A stretch of 64,000 bases of DNA from Phycisphaeraceae bacterium (GCA_019636695.1 JAHBXD010000003.1:1-64000), one strand, 5' to 3'. Positions 17,047 through 27,070 are shown, numbered from the stretch's first letter. A program made the numbers and translations. Notes: generated by a model from the letters alone, not told the origin.

Positions 17047-17745
17047 TCAGGGCGAAGGGTCGCCATCGGCGAGCGCCGGAACCCCTACGACACGAGCGAG
17101 CATCGCGATGAATCGCGGATGTTCTCGCAGTGCGTCTAAGTCCATATCGCGTTGCAGCAGATCGAGCCGAGAAAACCCGAAGGCAATTGCTCGATCGAGG
17201 GCATCAAGCGCTTCATCTTCCAGTCCGGCAAGCGCGCCGAAGCAGGCCAGGTTGTAAAACTCCTCCGCGCGCAGCCGCTCGCGAGGGTCTTCCAGCAGCC
17301 TCTCGCAGAGCACACGCTGAAACGCAAAAGAACGATGAAACGCGCTTGTCGCCTCGCGCTCAAGACCCAACCCGCGCAGTGCCAGACCCTTGTGATACCA
17401 GTTCTCTTTCACGTCGCCGCGACCGCCGGCCTCGTGAATCCACCGCTCGATCTTCTCCAGACCCGATTTGTACAGCTGGCGGGCACGGTCGATTTCGCCG
17501 CGAGATTCGACCCGACGCGCAAACTGCACCATCGCCAGACCGTTCTCGGGCGTGCGCGCCACCAGCGCTTCGAGTTGGTCGTCCGACATCCACTGATAAT
17601 TCCCGCCGCCGAAAGCGCCCATGCCCGGCCTGCCGTGAAACGCAAGCCTTTCGGCGTCCTTCCAGACCGAGCGCATCGAGACCACCGCGGCGACAGTGCC
17701 GATCGCAATGGCCAAGAGCAGAACGAGTACGTTGGCGGGTTTCAT
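17047..17745 (-). CDS. Single-span membrane protein with TPR-like repeats
   Basis: A 231-residue predicted membrane-anchored protein facing the periplasm. The ATG at 17745 follows GGAGG and opens a signal anchor (KPANVLVLLLAIAIGTVAA). The body has at least two TPR-like units, including SRGEIDRARQLYKSGLEKIERW and the segment around YNLACFGALAGLEDEALDAL, ending ALREHPRFIAML, the usual end of TPR-end repeats in secreted planctomycete proteins. It is probably a scaffold for protein contacts. It lies 44 bases downstream of the next membrane protein in the same direction. Confidence 0.75.
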   Translation of the reverse strand: MKPANVLVLLLAIAIGTVAAVVSMRSVWKDAERLAFHGRPGMGAFGGGNYQWMSDDQLEALVARTPENGLAMVQFARRVESRGEIDRARQLYKSGLEKIERWIHEAGGRGDVKENWYHKGLALRGLGLEREATSAFHRSFAFQRVLCERLLEDPRERLRAEEFYNLACFGALAGLEDEALDALDRAIAFGFSRLDLLQRDMDLDALREHPRFIAMLARVVGVPALADGDPSP

Positions 17746-17789
17746 GTTGGCGCCTCCAAGGGTGCTCCTCCATCCATTGGTTCGCCGAA

Positions 17790-18437
17790 CTAGCGTGCGT
17801 GGTTGCCCCCGATCAGATCCCAGAGCAGTTCGACTGAGCGTACCCGCCAAACGCCGTCGTCGCCTTTGTCCCAGTCAAGTTCAAACCATGTCGGCGTCGG
17901 CGGTCCTGAGTCGGTTTCACCCACGACGTTGACCTGGGTTCGGGCGATACGCTGCGATCGCACCTCGGCGCGAATTTCGCGCACGCGATACGACCGAACC
18001 GCAAACGACGAGCCGCCCACCGTGTAGCGGCCCTCGTTTCTCGCGGCGAACTCGATCATGTCAATCAACTCGTCACGTTCCCAGCGGCGATAGGCCCGCG
18101 CCCACCCGCCCGGAGCGGTGAGCGTGCGGACGATTTCGGGCTGCGGGCGGGCGATGGCGTCAATCAGTTTTCGGGTGCCCTCGATCACATGCTCGCGATC
18201 GGTCTTCACACGATGACTGATAGCCCACATCGCCCCCGCGCCCAGCAGCAGAACACCAGCACAAAGCGCTGCACGTCTTTCACCGAGCCGAAATCGCAGT
18301 CCGAACCACACCACAGCCGCCGAAACCATCAGCACCCCGACGATCGGCCACGGATTCTCGAACACGAGATGCGGAACCAGGGACGGCCCGGGCAGGCGGT
18401 TGAACGTAGGTTGCGAGGCGTTCAGTTGTGCCAGCAC
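17790..18437 (-). CDS. Membrane protein of unknown function, NTF2-like C-terminus
   Basis: A 215-residue protein starting at GTG 18437; the open frame reaches 18647, but that extension is Arg-rich and overlaps the divergent promoter region. Two hydrophobic segments (about 27-46 and 55-72: VGVLMVSAAVVWFGL, ALCAGVLLLGAGAMWAI) anchor it. The remainder resembles a small cone-shaped NTF2-like domain, with a helical start (EHVIEGTRKLIDAIA) and terminal strands FELDWDKGDDGVWRVRSVEL. No catalytic motif is visible. It is divergent from the FAD oxidoreductase gene. Confidence 0.7.
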   Translation of the reverse strand: MLAQLNASQPTFNRLPGPSLVPHLVFENPWPIVGVLMVSAAVVWFGLRFRLGERRAALCAGVLLLGAGAMWAISHRVKTDREHVIEGTRKLIDAIARPQPEIVRTLTAPGGWARAYRRWERDELIDMIEFAARNEGRYTVGGSSFAVRSYRVREIRAEVRSQRIARTQVNVVGETDSGPPTPTWFELDWDKGDDGVWRVRSVELLWDLIGGNHAR

Positions 18438-18574
18438 GCCGCGATCGTACGACCCGCGCGCGGCAGGGGCGCGGCGACGACCCGGATAGGTCCATACCCT
18501 CGTCCGGCGGAAGCCCGTGGCGGGTCGTGCGCACGTCGCGTTCGGCGCTTGCTCGGACCTTCGTGAATGATGCC

Positions 18575-19777
18575 ATGGAACGCTCGCACGCCAAATGTGA
18601 TGTCGCAGTGATCGGAGGCGGGATCGCCGGCCTCTGGACAGCCGCACTGCTGCGCAATTCCGGGTACGGCGTCATCGTCATCACCCCCGACTTCGGAGGC
18701 GGCCAGACCATCGCCTCACAGGGGATCATCCACGGAGGCGTGAAATATGCGCTTGGTGGACTGGCCGGTGACGACTCCGCGGCTATCGCCGAAATGCCTG
18801 AGCGCTGGCGACGTGCGCTCGCCGGGGAAGGTCCGGTTGACCTGCGCGGAGCGCACACGCTGAGCGAGAACTGCCTCCTTTGGACACGCCCGGGACGAGG
18901 CGCGCGTTTGATGGCCGCAGCGGCGGCCCGCACGATCCGCGAGAAGCCCCGGAAACTCGAACCTGCGCATCGTCCGCCGCCGTTCGACATGGCCCCGGGC
19001 GGGGTTGAGGTCTACGCGCTCAGCGAGCCGGTGCTCGCTGCGCACTCGGTGCTTCTGGCCCTGCGGGCGGGGCTGACATGCCTGGTCTGCCCCGACGAAG
19101 CGGGCGCGATCGAGTTGTCGCTCGAATCCGGCCGGGTACACACGGTGCGCGTGCGTGCCCCACAGCACCATCTTGACGTGCGTGCCGCAGCGATCGTGCT
19201 CGCTGCCGGCGCGGCTAACGAAACCTTGTTCCAAGCGGTCAAAGCCGGCCGCGAGCGCGCCATGCAGCGCCGCCCGCTGCACATGGTGATGGTTCGCGGC
19301 AGGCTTCCGCGGGTTTACGGCCATTGCATCGGCATGCACCCTCGGCCGCTGGCGACGATCACTTCGACCGCCGACTCCCAGAAGCGGTGCGTGTGGTACA
19401 TCGGCGGACAGATCGCTGAAGACGGCGTCAGCATGTCATCCAGTGACCTGATTGCCAAAGCGAAACACGAGATGGCACAGAATCTGCCTTGGATCTCGCT
19501 GGATGGCACGCAGTGGGCCACATGGCGCGTCGATCGAGCCGAGGCCCGGATGCCCGGTCAACGAAAACCTGACGGCCCGGCGATCCTCAATCGCGGCAAT
19601 CTGTTGGCCGGATGGCCGACCAAACTCGCCTTTGCCCCGCTCATTGCTGAGCAACTCCTCGATCACATCAGGCAACTGCGTGTCGAGCCAACCGGAACCG
19701 CGACAGTGCCCGACGGGGCGCCGCCACCTGAGATTGCACCGTATCCGTGGGACCAACCGGAGGTCATATGGACATAA
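18575..19777 (+). CDS. FAD-dependent oxidoreductase (DAO superfamily)
   Basis: A 400-residue flavoprotein of the D-amino-acid-oxidase/glycerol-3-phosphate-dehydrogenase superfamily. Residues 9-20 (DVAVIGGGIAGL) are the dinucleotide-binding GxGxxG loop. A second FAD contact is in QTIASQGIIHGGVKYAL, and AAAIVLAAGAANETL closes the Rossmann fold. The substrate domain has no diagnostic motif. Its stop overlaps the start of the aldo-keto reductase gene by 10 bases, so the two are translationally coupled and may act on the same metabolite, oxidising and reducing different positions. The pathway is not inferable. Confidence 0.85.
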   Translation: MERSHAKCDVAVIGGGIAGLWTAALLRNSGYGVIVITPDFGGGQTIASQGIIHGGVKYALGGLAGDDSAAIAEMPERWRRALAGEGPVDLRGAHTLSENCLLWTRPGRGARLMAAAAARTIREKPRKLEPAHRPPPFDMAPGGVEVYALSEPVLAAHSVLLALRAGLTCLVCPDEAGAIELSLESGRVHTVRVRAPQHHLDVRAAAIVLAAGAANETLFQAVKAGRERAMQRRPLHMVMVRGRLPRVYGHCIGMHPRPLATITSTADSQKRCVWYIGGQIAEDGVSMSSSDLIAKAKHEMAQNLPWISLDGTQWATWRVDRAEARMPGQRKPDGPAILNRGNLLAGWPTKLAFAPLIAEQLLDHIRQLRVEPTGTATVPDGAPPPEIAPYPWDQPEVIWT

Positions 19778-20565
19778 GACCGCTGGGATCGACCGGGCTG
19801 CGCGTCAGCGTGCTCGGTCTGGGCACGGTCAAATTCGGCCGCGACCGTCAGGTCAACTATGCCACGCCTTTCCGCATCCCTGACGACGACGAGGCCGCGG
19901 CCCTGCTTGCCGCGGCAGCCGAAGAAGGCATCAATCTCATCGACACGGCCCCGGCCTATGGTCTGAGTGAGCATCGTCTCGGCACGCTTCTGCGCGGGCA
20001 GCGCGACCGCTGGGTGATCGTGACCAAAGCGGGCGAAGAATTCATCGACGGCCGCTCGCGGTTCGATTTTTCGCCCGCCGCCATCCGGGCGAGCGTTGAA
20101 CGATCGCTCCGGCGACTGCAAACCGATCGCATCGATGCTGTCTTGATCCACTCCGACGGTCGCGATGTCGAACTGATCGAGCACACCGGCGCGATCGAAT
20201 CGCTCACACGCCTGCGCGAAGAGGGCAAGATCGTGGCCCTCGGGATGAGCACCAAAACCTCCGAAGGCTCGCACAGGGCGTTGGCATGCTGTGATGTGCT
20301 GATGGTGACCCTGAGCGACACCCACCGCGATGAACTGACGACAATCCGTGCGGCCCATGCCGCTGGTGTCGGCATCCTCATCAAAAAATCGCTGGCGGGC
20401 GGCCACAACCTGAGCACCGACGCCGCGGGCGTGCCCGCCGCGTGGCGGCTGGCCCTGGCCGAACCAGGTGTTTCCAGCATCATCGTGGGCACGGCGAACC
20501 CAACGCATCTCCGGTCGAACGCGAGGGCTGTGCGATCGATTCGGCACGGCGGGCAGGGTTTCTGA
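19768..20565 (+). CDS. Aldo-keto reductase
   Basis: A 265-residue NAD(P)H-dependent oxidoreductase of the (beta/alpha)8 aldo-keto reductase family. The catalytic tetrad is complete: Asp59 and Tyr64 (DTAPAYGLSE), Lys87 (VTKAGEE) and His128 (AVLIHSDG). It starts MDIRPLGSTGLRVSVLGLG, the normal family opening. It is slightly short because the C-terminal loop is reduced. SD GGAGG precedes the ATG, which lies inside the end of the FAD oxidoreductase gene. Confidence 0.92.
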   Translation: MDIRPLGSTGLRVSVLGLGTVKFGRDRQVNYATPFRIPDDDEAAALLAAAAEEGINLIDTAPAYGLSEHRLGTLLRGQRDRWVIVTKAGEEFIDGRSRFDFSPAAIRASVERSLRRLQTDRIDAVLIHSDGRDVELIEHTGAIESLTRLREEGKIVALGMSTKTSEGSHRALACCDVLMVTLSDTHRDELTTIRAAHAAGVGILIKKSLAGGHNLSTDAAGVPAAWRLALAEPGVSSIIVGTANPTHLRSNARAVRSIRHGGQGF

Positions 20566-20700
20566 GTGCGCTGGATTTCCGGATTCCCATATACCCCGTT
20601 GTCGGCTTCTCTCCATGCTGGTAGGCTGGAAGGATCGGCGGGTCTCGGCACGGGGGTGCTGCGGGTCTGGCATCGCAGGCGGCTGTCCGGAGGTATGGGC

Positions 20701-21561
20701 ATGGCCCAACGCGCGTTCACGTTGATCGAACTGCTCGTGGTCATCGCCATTGTGGCCATTCTCCTTGCCATTTCCCTGCCTTCACTCGCGACGAGCCGCG
20801 AGGCCGCCCGCCAGGTGCTCTGCCAGTCAAACCTCAAGCAGATCGGCATCGCGATGAACAGCTATGCCGCTGATTTTGAAGACCAGATCTGGAGCCATCG
20901 CGACTGGGCACGCGACGGCCCGCTCAACCGTCCGCACGAGTTTCGCATCCTGAGGGGCAAACTCTTCGATTATCTCGAAGCCACCGGAAAAATCAGCGAA
21001 TGCCCGACCAATCGCCGCCGGAGCACTACCGGCACGATTGACGAGCAGAACTTCTACAACGAACGCTCGGAACTTGATTTCGACTACACCATGCCCAACA
21101 CCGTGTCAGGCGCGCGCCTCGGCGGCACCTTTTTCATGGGCTATACCCAACCGCGCCCGGGAGACCCCCCATCGCGCATCTTGCCCGACCAGGACTACGC
21201 CACGATCTTCACGATGCTTTCCGGCCTCGTGGTCTTCGTGGAAGAACACCCCAAGTGGTGGAATTCGATCGTTCCTGACGGCCGCTGGGGCAACTGGGAC
21301 CAGATTTCCGATGTACACACGGGGCGCGGGCATCTGCTCTACCTCGATTCGAGTATCGAAGTCTTCAAGCCCATTCAGCACAGCCCTGTGACATGGAACC
21401 CCTCCAGCCCGCAACCAAGCCCCATGAATCTTGAAGCCAACGACTTCTGGGTCTCCAACAAAGGCAAACGCCGCTCCTTCCATCGGCTCTACTGGTCGTA
21501 CGGCAATGACATCACCGACGACTATTACCGACCCTTCGGATGGATCAACCGCATCCGCTGA
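20701..21561 (+). CDS. Prepilin-like secreted protein, H-x9-DG type
   Basis: A 286-residue type II pseudopilin-like protein, of the large family expanded in planctomycetes. The N-terminus [19 protein letters not shown] is a prepilin-peptidase substrate with Glu at +5; [18 protein letters not shown] follows, as usual. Near the C-terminus [17 protein letters not shown] is a variant of the H-x9-DG motif. Members assemble into, or are exported by, type II/IV pilus-like machinery, but most have no assigned role. GGAGG lies 7 bases ahead of the ATG at 20701; an ATG at 20695 is too close to it. Confidence 0.92.
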   Translation: MAQRAFTLIELLVVIAIVAILLAISLPSLATSREAARQVLCQSNLKQIGIAMNSYAADFEDQIWSHRDWARDGPLNRPHEFRILRGKLFDYLEATGKISECPTNRRRSTTGTIDEQNFYNERSELDFDYTMPNTVSGARLGGTFFMGYTQPRPGDPPSRILPDQDYATIFTMLSGLVVFVEEHPKWWNSIVPDGRWGNWDQISDVHTGRGHLLYLDSSIEVFKPIQHSPVTWNPSSPQPSPMNLEANDFWVSNKGKRRSFHRLYWSYGNDITDDYYRPFGWINRIR

Positions 21562-21587
21562 CGGTGGCCATCGGCACACGTCCACTC

Positions 21588-23669
21588 TTACCCCTCGTCA
21601 CGGTCATTGGGCAACGGCGGGAACCAGCGCAGCCGATCAGCCTCGCGCCCGAGTGGGGTCTTGCCGCAGCGTCGCACCAGCGCCTTGTAAAACCGATCGG
21701 CCGCCTCGGGGTCTCGATTCTTCAACCAACTCCCCGCGCGGCAGAGCACCATAGCCGTCTCTTCGTCCTGGTCGGGCATCAGCAGTGCGGCTTCCCAAGC
21801 GAGGTCGGCCGCGACATAGCGATAGTGATATCTCGATACATACGCCGGTGGTTCCGACGCGAATCGCGCTGCTTCGTCGGCCGTCGCACTCAAGAATCCC
21901 TGATTCTGCCGATGAGCGAGCATCTCCTCCAAGGTTCCAAGGGTGTAATTGCCGCGGAAAATGCTCCAATCCGGCGCAAGCTCGGTCCCCATCAAAGCCA
22001 TGCCGCGCATGCGTGTGATCTGCGCGGCCTGCCAGAGCGCTTCCGCCCGCTGGTTCGCTGGGCGTCGATCGTCACGTCCATTTCGAAGCGCAGTGGCCAG
22101 CGTCTGGAGAGAAACCGCGTGCTCCTTCGGAAAGTACGGAAATGCCTCGGCGTGTCGACCCAAACGCACAAGCCTGCGTCCGAGCAGGTGCCGCAAGTCA
22201 ACCAGACTCGAATCCACGGAGTAGTCACCATCACCGAATGCCGGTTCCGGTATCGCCAGAACCCCTCGCTCCGCCGGCCACATCGCATCGACATAGGTCT
22301 TGAGTTCCTGCGGCGTGAGCACACGCTCCGCAACGTATGCCGCGTCGCGCCACATGCCCGCACGAAGAAGCAGGTCCAGCGCCTCCGTGAACTCTCCCCG
22401 GGCAACATGCAACGCCCCGGCTTCTGCCCACGCCGCACGCCGGGGCATGATGGAATGATCCCCATCCGAATCGCTCACGCCTGACCATGTCTCGCTCGCC
22501 GGAAAGGCCGCTGCGGCCTTCGCCATGCAAACCGCAGCCGCTTGAAGATCCCCCCTCGCCGCGAGCACCTTTCCCTGCACCCACATCGCCACGGGGGCAT
22601 CCTCGGCCAGCGCGGCCCAGCGCAGAGCCTGATCAAAGGCCCCGGCCTGATAGGCCAGCCATGCCGCACGCTCCGCGCCGACAGCCTCGGCGACACCTGC
22701 TCGCTCGATCGTCTCCAGCCAACGAACAGACCATGCTTGCGGATCATCCCCCCACCATCGAACATTGTTCGGCCCGCCCCACGAGAGCACATACGCCGTA
22801 AAGACATCGCGCAAGGAAGGATCTCTGGCCGCGCGTTCCCACACCTCGGCCCCGCCGCTTCGAACACGCTTGGCTACGGCGATCAGCGAAGCCACCGCCG
22901 TCGGATCACCCGATGCAAGATGCGCGAGATACAAGCTCGCCGCATGTTCGAGCCTTCCCCGCTGCAACTCGACGTAGGCCTCCCAACCCAGGCTCTCACC
23001 CGCGAGAGCGCACGGGTCGGCAAACCCCTCCGCCGCAAGACGCCGCACCTCCTGCATGCCCGCGATCGCCGATGCCGGATCGCTCCGCCTCTCGAGCCAT
23101 GCAAGCATGAATCGCGCCCACACCGTCCGTTCCTGCCGCTCTGCCTGCGGCAATGCAAGCACCGAGGACCACGCCTCGTGCGCCGCGGCATCATCGCCCT
23201 GGGCAAGGGCCGCAACCCCCTGGTAAAACCGAACGAACTCCAGCGGCGTCTCCTGATCGACAAAGCCCAACAGGCCCGCATCGGCATCCCCGCGATACAA
23301 CGCCGAGCGAACGCCTTGAATCTCGGCCCACAAGGCCTCCGCCCGCGAACGATCCACCCCGTGGTTCCCAAGGCTTCTGTCAAACGACGCCCGCTCTTCA
23401 TCCGCGCTCTCAAGCAACACCACCAGCGGCAGCCCTGTCGCCCCCTCCGACCTGATATCCGAAACCCCACGTGCCATCCGCCCGACTTCGTTTGCAAAAT
23501 CAGCGATGGGTGTCGTCAGAAGTCGCGCACTGCCCTGAAACAGCACCGAGGGCGGGAAATATGGCCCGCAGGCCAGCGCGAGAGATACCGCTCCGGTCGC
23601 ACCGAGCACCAGCCCCGCCGAAGCCACCAGCCGGCGCCTCACTCCCCCCGCTCGACTAGTCGTTGACAT
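21588..23669 (-). CDS. Large secreted TPR-like protein beginning ACGPYFP
   Basis: A 693-residue exported protein of unknown function. The signal peptide ends SLALACGPYFPP; the Cys followed by GPxFP resembles a motif I associate with a set of planctomycete exported proteins. The body is helical, made of loosely conserved TPR or SEL1-like repeats across about 130-690 (for example AAWLAYQAGAFDQALRWAAL, HVARGEFTEALDLLLRAG). There is no catalytic motif. The ATG at 23669 follows GGAGAGG and overlaps the end of the preceding DUF3142-like gene by 14 bases, so both products are made from one transcript and probably work together. Confidence 0.75.
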   Translation of the reverse strand: MSTTSRAGGVRRRLVASAGLVLGATGAVSLALACGPYFPPSVLFQGSARLLTTPIADFANEVGRMARGVSDIRSEGATGLPLVVLLESADEERASFDRSLGNHGVDRSRAEALWAEIQGVRSALYRGDADAGLLGFVDQETPLEFVRFYQGVAALAQGDDAAAHEAWSSVLALPQAERQERTVWARFMLAWLERRSDPASAIAGMQEVRRLAAEGFADPCALAGESLGWEAYVELQRGRLEHAASLYLAHLASGDPTAVASLIAVAKRVRSGGAEVWERAARDPSLRDVFTAYVLSWGGPNNVRWWGDDPQAWSVRWLETIERAGVAEAVGAERAAWLAYQAGAFDQALRWAALAEDAPVAMWVQGKVLAARGDLQAAAVCMAKAAAAFPASETWSGVSDSDGDHSIMPRRAAWAEAGALHVARGEFTEALDLLLRAGMWRDAAYVAERVLTPQELKTYVDAMWPAERGVLAIPEPAFGDGDYSVDSSLVDLRHLLGRRLVRLGRHAEAFPYFPKEHAVSLQTLATALRNGRDDRRPANQRAEALWQAAQITRMRGMALMGTELAPDWSIFRGNYTLGTLEEMLAHRQNQGFLSATADEAARFASEPPAYVSRYHYRYVAADLAWEAALLMPDQDEETAMVLCRAGSWLKNRDPEAADRFYKALVRRCGKTPLGREADRLRWFPPLPNDRDEG

Positions 23670-25005
23670 GCACCACCACCTCTCCTGACGGCTCGGCCCG
23701 CACCCACCCAAGGCGGCGTTCCTCGCCCGGCACGATCTTCTGCATCTGGTCCATGTGCATCGGCCGGAATGTCAGTACATCTGGAGAGGACCGCACAACT
23801 GCAAACCCGCTCAAGGCATCGGCGACAACCACGCGCCCACCGTGCACCTGCACAGTGACAAACGGCTCGATCCGTCCATCGGCGTCGCCGTGATTCATCG
23901 CAACTACCCAGGTAAGCCCCGTGGCATCGGTATGCGTGCCGTATCGAACGCGCGAGGCCGGGCTATGCCCCGCCATGACGGCTCGCAGCGTTGCAGGGTG
24001 CCACGCAAGAACATCCTGCGAAGTCGGCAGCCGAAACCACACCACGCCCAGCATGCACGCCGGTCGATGGCGAGTCCACGAAGCGACGAGTCGGCCCATC
24101 GCCGCCGCATCCGGCATCAGCGTCAAGGCATGCCCCCCCGCTTCGAGCGCCCCTTTGCGCTGCCGGGCCTGCTCCGCGCCGATCTCGACCACCTTCCCCC
24201 GAGCATCAACCCCCAGCAGGTAGCCGTATGTCGGCAGCGCAACATAAAACGGCCTTCCGAGACGACCCGCCGCGCGCACCCAGCGTTCTGCCCGCACCGG
24301 GTCGCACAGGCTCGTCGCCGCGGCTCCTGGGCGTTGCAGCGAATGCACCTGGAGGACATAGGCGTCTACACAATCCGCCACGCGACCGAACGCCCCGGCT
24401 TCCAGCCACGTCGGAAGCGCTGTGATCGTGAGCGATGTCTCCCCGAGTTTCGCGCGCAGCCCCCGCAAGAACTGCGCATACTCGGTCATCCCTCGCGTCG
24501 GCGCGTCATAATCGACCTGCAACTCGTGAACAACCACCCCTGCAGCCGCCGCCGCGTCTGCCTGCCGCCGGTACATCTCGACAATTCGATCTGCCAGATC
24601 GGCATCCAACGGCGCTCCAGGTCCTGACGCAACGAGGCGATACACCAGCACTACGCGGGCCGACCCCTGGCCGAGTGCCTCCCAGGTCGGAACAACCTCC
24701 GCAACGGCCCACCCTCGGGCCGGCGCTCCGCTGCCACCCGCCCCACGCGCCGCCGGTCTGCCGACCGAATCCCCCGGAGAACGAGCCGCCTCCCACTCCG
24801 CGCCCAAGACATACAACGCCGCAAACTCGCGACTGCCCAGCGATGCCGCATCCTGAACAGGCCCGCTCCATACCCGTTGCCATATGTAGGCGCCGTGCGC
24901 CATCGGCCCGCCGACCGACACTCCACCCGACCTGAGCATCGTCCAGCAAACAGACGCCGCAAACGCGGCAATCAACGTGATCAAAACGGCCTTCCGTGGC
25001 CTCAT
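23656..25005 (-). CDS. DUF3142-like secreted protein with TIM-barrel-like core
   Basis: A 449-residue predicted exported protein. A signal anchor (about 5-22) leads to a region with YIWQRVWSGPV, VVHELQVDYDAPTRGMTEYA and LPTWLEAGAFGRVADCVDAYVLQ. This order resembles DUF3142, a glycoside-hydrolase-like TIM-barrel family; the Asp-Tyr-Asp segment would be in its active-site region. A beta-rich C-terminal domain follows. The family has no established activity that I know of. It is the upstream partner of the ACGPYFP protein (14-base overlap) and divergent from the phosphatase-like lipoprotein gene. Confidence 0.7.
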   Translation of the reverse strand: MRPRKAVLITLIAAFAASVCWTMLRSGGVSVGGPMAHGAYIWQRVWSGPVQDAASLGSREFAALYVLGAEWEAARSPGDSVGRPAARGAGGSGAPARGWAVAEVVPTWEALGQGSARVVLVYRLVASGPGAPLDADLADRIVEMYRRQADAAAAAGVVVHELQVDYDAPTRGMTEYAQFLRGLRAKLGETSLTITALPTWLEAGAFGRVADCVDAYVLQVHSLQRPGAAATSLCDPVRAERWVRAAGRLGRPFYVALPTYGYLLGVDARGKVVEIGAEQARQRKGALEAGGHALTLMPDAAAMGRLVASWTRHRPACMLGVVWFRLPTSQDVLAWHPATLRAVMAGHSPASRVRYGTHTDATGLTWVVAMNHGDADGRIEPFVTVQVHGGRVVVADALSGFAVVRSSPDVLTFRPMHMDQMQKIVPGEERRLGWVRAEPSGEVVVHVND

Positions 25006-25083
25006 GCCCGACAGTCTACCCTCAAACCATCAGACTATGCCTCCACGCCGACCACGCACGATGACCGAACACAGGAACGCGAT

Positions 25084-25659
25084 ATGTCTCTATGCACACG
25101 ATCGTTCAGCCTCTTGGTCGCATTGCTGCTCGGAGCCTGCACGTCCTCCTCGCCGCACCGCCCGGTCGTCGCATCGGGCGCTGCCGTGCCCGACATGACC
25201 CGAATCTATCGCGCCGGAGATATCTATTTCGCGGGCCAGCCCGATGTTGCCCGGTTTGAGCAGTTGCGCGATCTTGGTGTACGAACCGTCATCAATCTGC
25301 GAAGCGCGCGCGAAATGACCGAACTCGCCGAAGCCGAACAGGATGCCCTCGACCAGATCACGGTTCTGCGCGATCTGGGCTTGCATTATGTCCACATTCC
25401 GCTCGGCGGAAACGACGGCTACAACCCGACTCATGTGCAGGCGTTCGCCGCAGCGATCGAAGCGGCGAGCGGACCTGTTCTCGTGCACTGCGCTTCCGGC
25501 GCTCGAGCACGTGTCATGTGGCAGGCATACCTTGTGACGTACCGCGGGTACACCCTCGATGAAGCGGTCGAAATTACCCGCACACTCGGCGACAATCCGT
25601 ATCCGATCGAACAGTTGCTCGGCCGACGACTTCGGCAGCGCCCCGCCGGCAGGCTGTAA
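25084..25659 (+). CDS. Phosphatase-like lipoprotein (DUF442/BLH-type)
   Basis: A 191-residue predicted lipoprotein with lipobox LLLGAC. The domain is of the cysteine-phosphatase fold: RAGDIYFAGQP and GVRTVINLRSAREM at the start, HIPLGGNDGYNPTHV in the middle, and a P-loop-like LVHCASGARARVMW. The spacing is Cys-x4-Arg (Cys-Ala-Ser-Gly-Ala-Arg), as in the beta-lactamase-hydrolase-like phosphatase family (DUF442), rather than the Cys-x5-Arg of classical tyrosine phosphatases. It may act on phosphate or sulfide-type substrates in the periplasm, or be a binding protein. AGGAA precedes the ATG. Confidence 0.82.
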   Translation: MSLCTRSFSLLVALLLGACTSSSPHRPVVASGAAVPDMTRIYRAGDIYFAGQPDVARFEQLRDLGVRTVINLRSAREMTELAEAEQDALDQITVLRDLGLHYVHIPLGGNDGYNPTHVQAFAAAIEAASGPVLVHCASGARARVMWQAYLVTYRGYTLDEAVEITRTLGDNPYPIEQLLGRRLRQRPAGRL

Positions 25660-25681
25660 GGCTGTCTGCCGCGTACCGTCG

Positions 25682-25712
25682 AAAATGAAAAACGCTCCCT
25701 TTCAGGAGCGTT
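25682..25712 (-). terminator. Intrinsic terminator of clpX
   Basis: AACGCTCC (25691-25698) pairs with GGAGCGTT (25705-25712). On the minus strand the stem is followed by TTTTTCATTTT. It lies 24 bases past the clpX stop and is the cleanest intrinsic terminator in the window. Confidence 0.9.
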
Positions 25713-25735
25713 GCGTGCATTGCTGCGGCTGAAAC

Positions 25736-27070
25736 TCAGGCCGATTCCTTCCGCTTCTTCCGAATCTCAGACAAATGCGGGCGACGAAGCACGGCCTCGG
25801 CGTCAATCACATACTCAGCGCCCTCGTTGTCCATGTCGGGCAGTTCGTACATCATCTCGACCATAAGGTCTTCCATCACCGAACGAAGCGCGCGGGCCCC
25901 GGTGTCCTTCTGCATCGCTTTCTGGGCGATCGCCTCCAGAGCCTCGGGCGTGAAAATCAGTTTCGCGCCTTCCAGCCTGAACATGTGCTCATACTGGCGA
26001 ACCACGGCGTTTTTCGGCTCGGTCAGGATCTTCACCAACGCTTCAGACGTCAGCGGCATCAGCGGTGCGACCACCGGCAGACGCCCCACCAGTTCAGGAA
26101 TCATCCCGAACTCCACCACGTCCTGCGATGTCACCTGGCTCAGGAGCGCTGCCCGCTCCGCCTCGCGAATCCGGTCGTTGCGGTCGTCGCTCTCGCCACC
26201 GCCCGCGAACCCGATGCGCGTCTTCCCCAGCCGACGACGAATAATGTCTTCAAGCCCGACAAACGTCCCGCCGCAGATGAACAGCACATTCCTCGTGTCG
26301 AACTGAATGTACTGCTGCTCAGGATGCTTGCGCCCGCCCTGCGGCGGCACATTCGCCACCGTGCCCTCGAGCATCTTCAGCAGGCTCTGCTGCACGCCCT
26401 CGCCGCTCACGTCGCGCGTGATCGAAACGTTGTGGCTCGTCTTGCCGATCTTGTCGATTTCATCGACATAGATAATGCCTCGCTGCGCCGACTCGACGTC
26501 GAAGTCCGCCGCCTGCAACAGCTTCAGCAACAGGTTCTCGACGTCCTCGCCCACATATCCCGCCTCGGTCAGCGTCGTGGCGTCGCCGATCGCGAAAGGT
26601 ACCTTCAGCACACGCGCAAGCGTCCGCGCCAGCAACGTCTTCCCGCTCCCCGTCGGGCCGATCAGCAGAATGTTGCTCTTATCCAGTTCAATGTTGCCGG
26701 CATCCTCGCTCTCGTTGTGCAGCAACCGTGTGTAATGCGAATACACCGCCACCGACAACGACTTCTTCGCCTGATCCTGCCCGATCACGTACTGATCAAG
26801 ATGCTCCTTGATCTCACGCGGACTCGGAACCTCGCTGAGCGCATGACTCACCGAGCTGATCCGCCGACGCTCCTGCCTGAAAATATTCTGACACAAATCG
26901 ACGCAGTTCGAGCAGACATACACCTCGTTCGGTCCCTCGACCATCGGCCCGACATCGCGGCTCGTCTTGCCGCAGAACGAGCACGTCGTCACCTTCCGAC
27001 CGCGGAAACCGCCCGATGATGATCCGGATTCACTCATGCTGGTCTCGTCGTCGTTCCTGCCCTTGGCCAT
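25736..27070 (-). CDS. clpX: ClpX, ATP-dependent unfoldase of ClpXP
   Basis: AAA+ unfoldase that delivers substrates to ClpP protease. In 444 residues: a zinc-binding domain with Cys30, Cys33, Cys53 and Cys56 (CSFCGKT...CSNC), Walker A GPTGSGKT (138-145), [10 protein letters not shown], Walker [11 protein letters not shown], the pore-side GRKHPEQQ loop and the ClpP-docking IGF tripeptide in TRIGFAGG. All functional loops are intact. SD GAGG precedes the ATG at 27070. No clpP is present in this window, although clpP-clpX pairs are common elsewhere. A 258-base non-coding leader precedes the gene. Confidence 0.97.
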   Translation of the reverse strand: MAKGRNDDETSMSESGSSSGGFRGRKVTTCSFCGKTSRDVGPMVEGPNEVYVCSNCVDLCQNIFRQERRRISSVSHALSEVPSPREIKEHLDQYVIGQDQAKKSLSVAVYSHYTRLLHNESEDAGNIELDKSNILLIGPTGSGKTLLARTLARVLKVPFAIGDATTLTEAGYVGEDVENLLLKLLQAADFDVESAQRGIIYVDEIDKIGKTSHNVSITRDVSGEGVQQSLLKMLEGTVANVPPQGGRKHPEQQYIQFDTRNVLFICGGTFVGLEDIIRRRLGKTRIGFAGGGESDDRNDRIREAERAALLSQVTSQDVVEFGMIPELVGRLPVVAPLMPLTSEALVKILTEPKNAVVRQYEHMFRLEGAKLIFTPEALEAIAQKAMQKDTGARALRSVMEDLMVEMMYELPDMDNEGAEYVIDAEAVLRRPHLSEIRKKRKESA

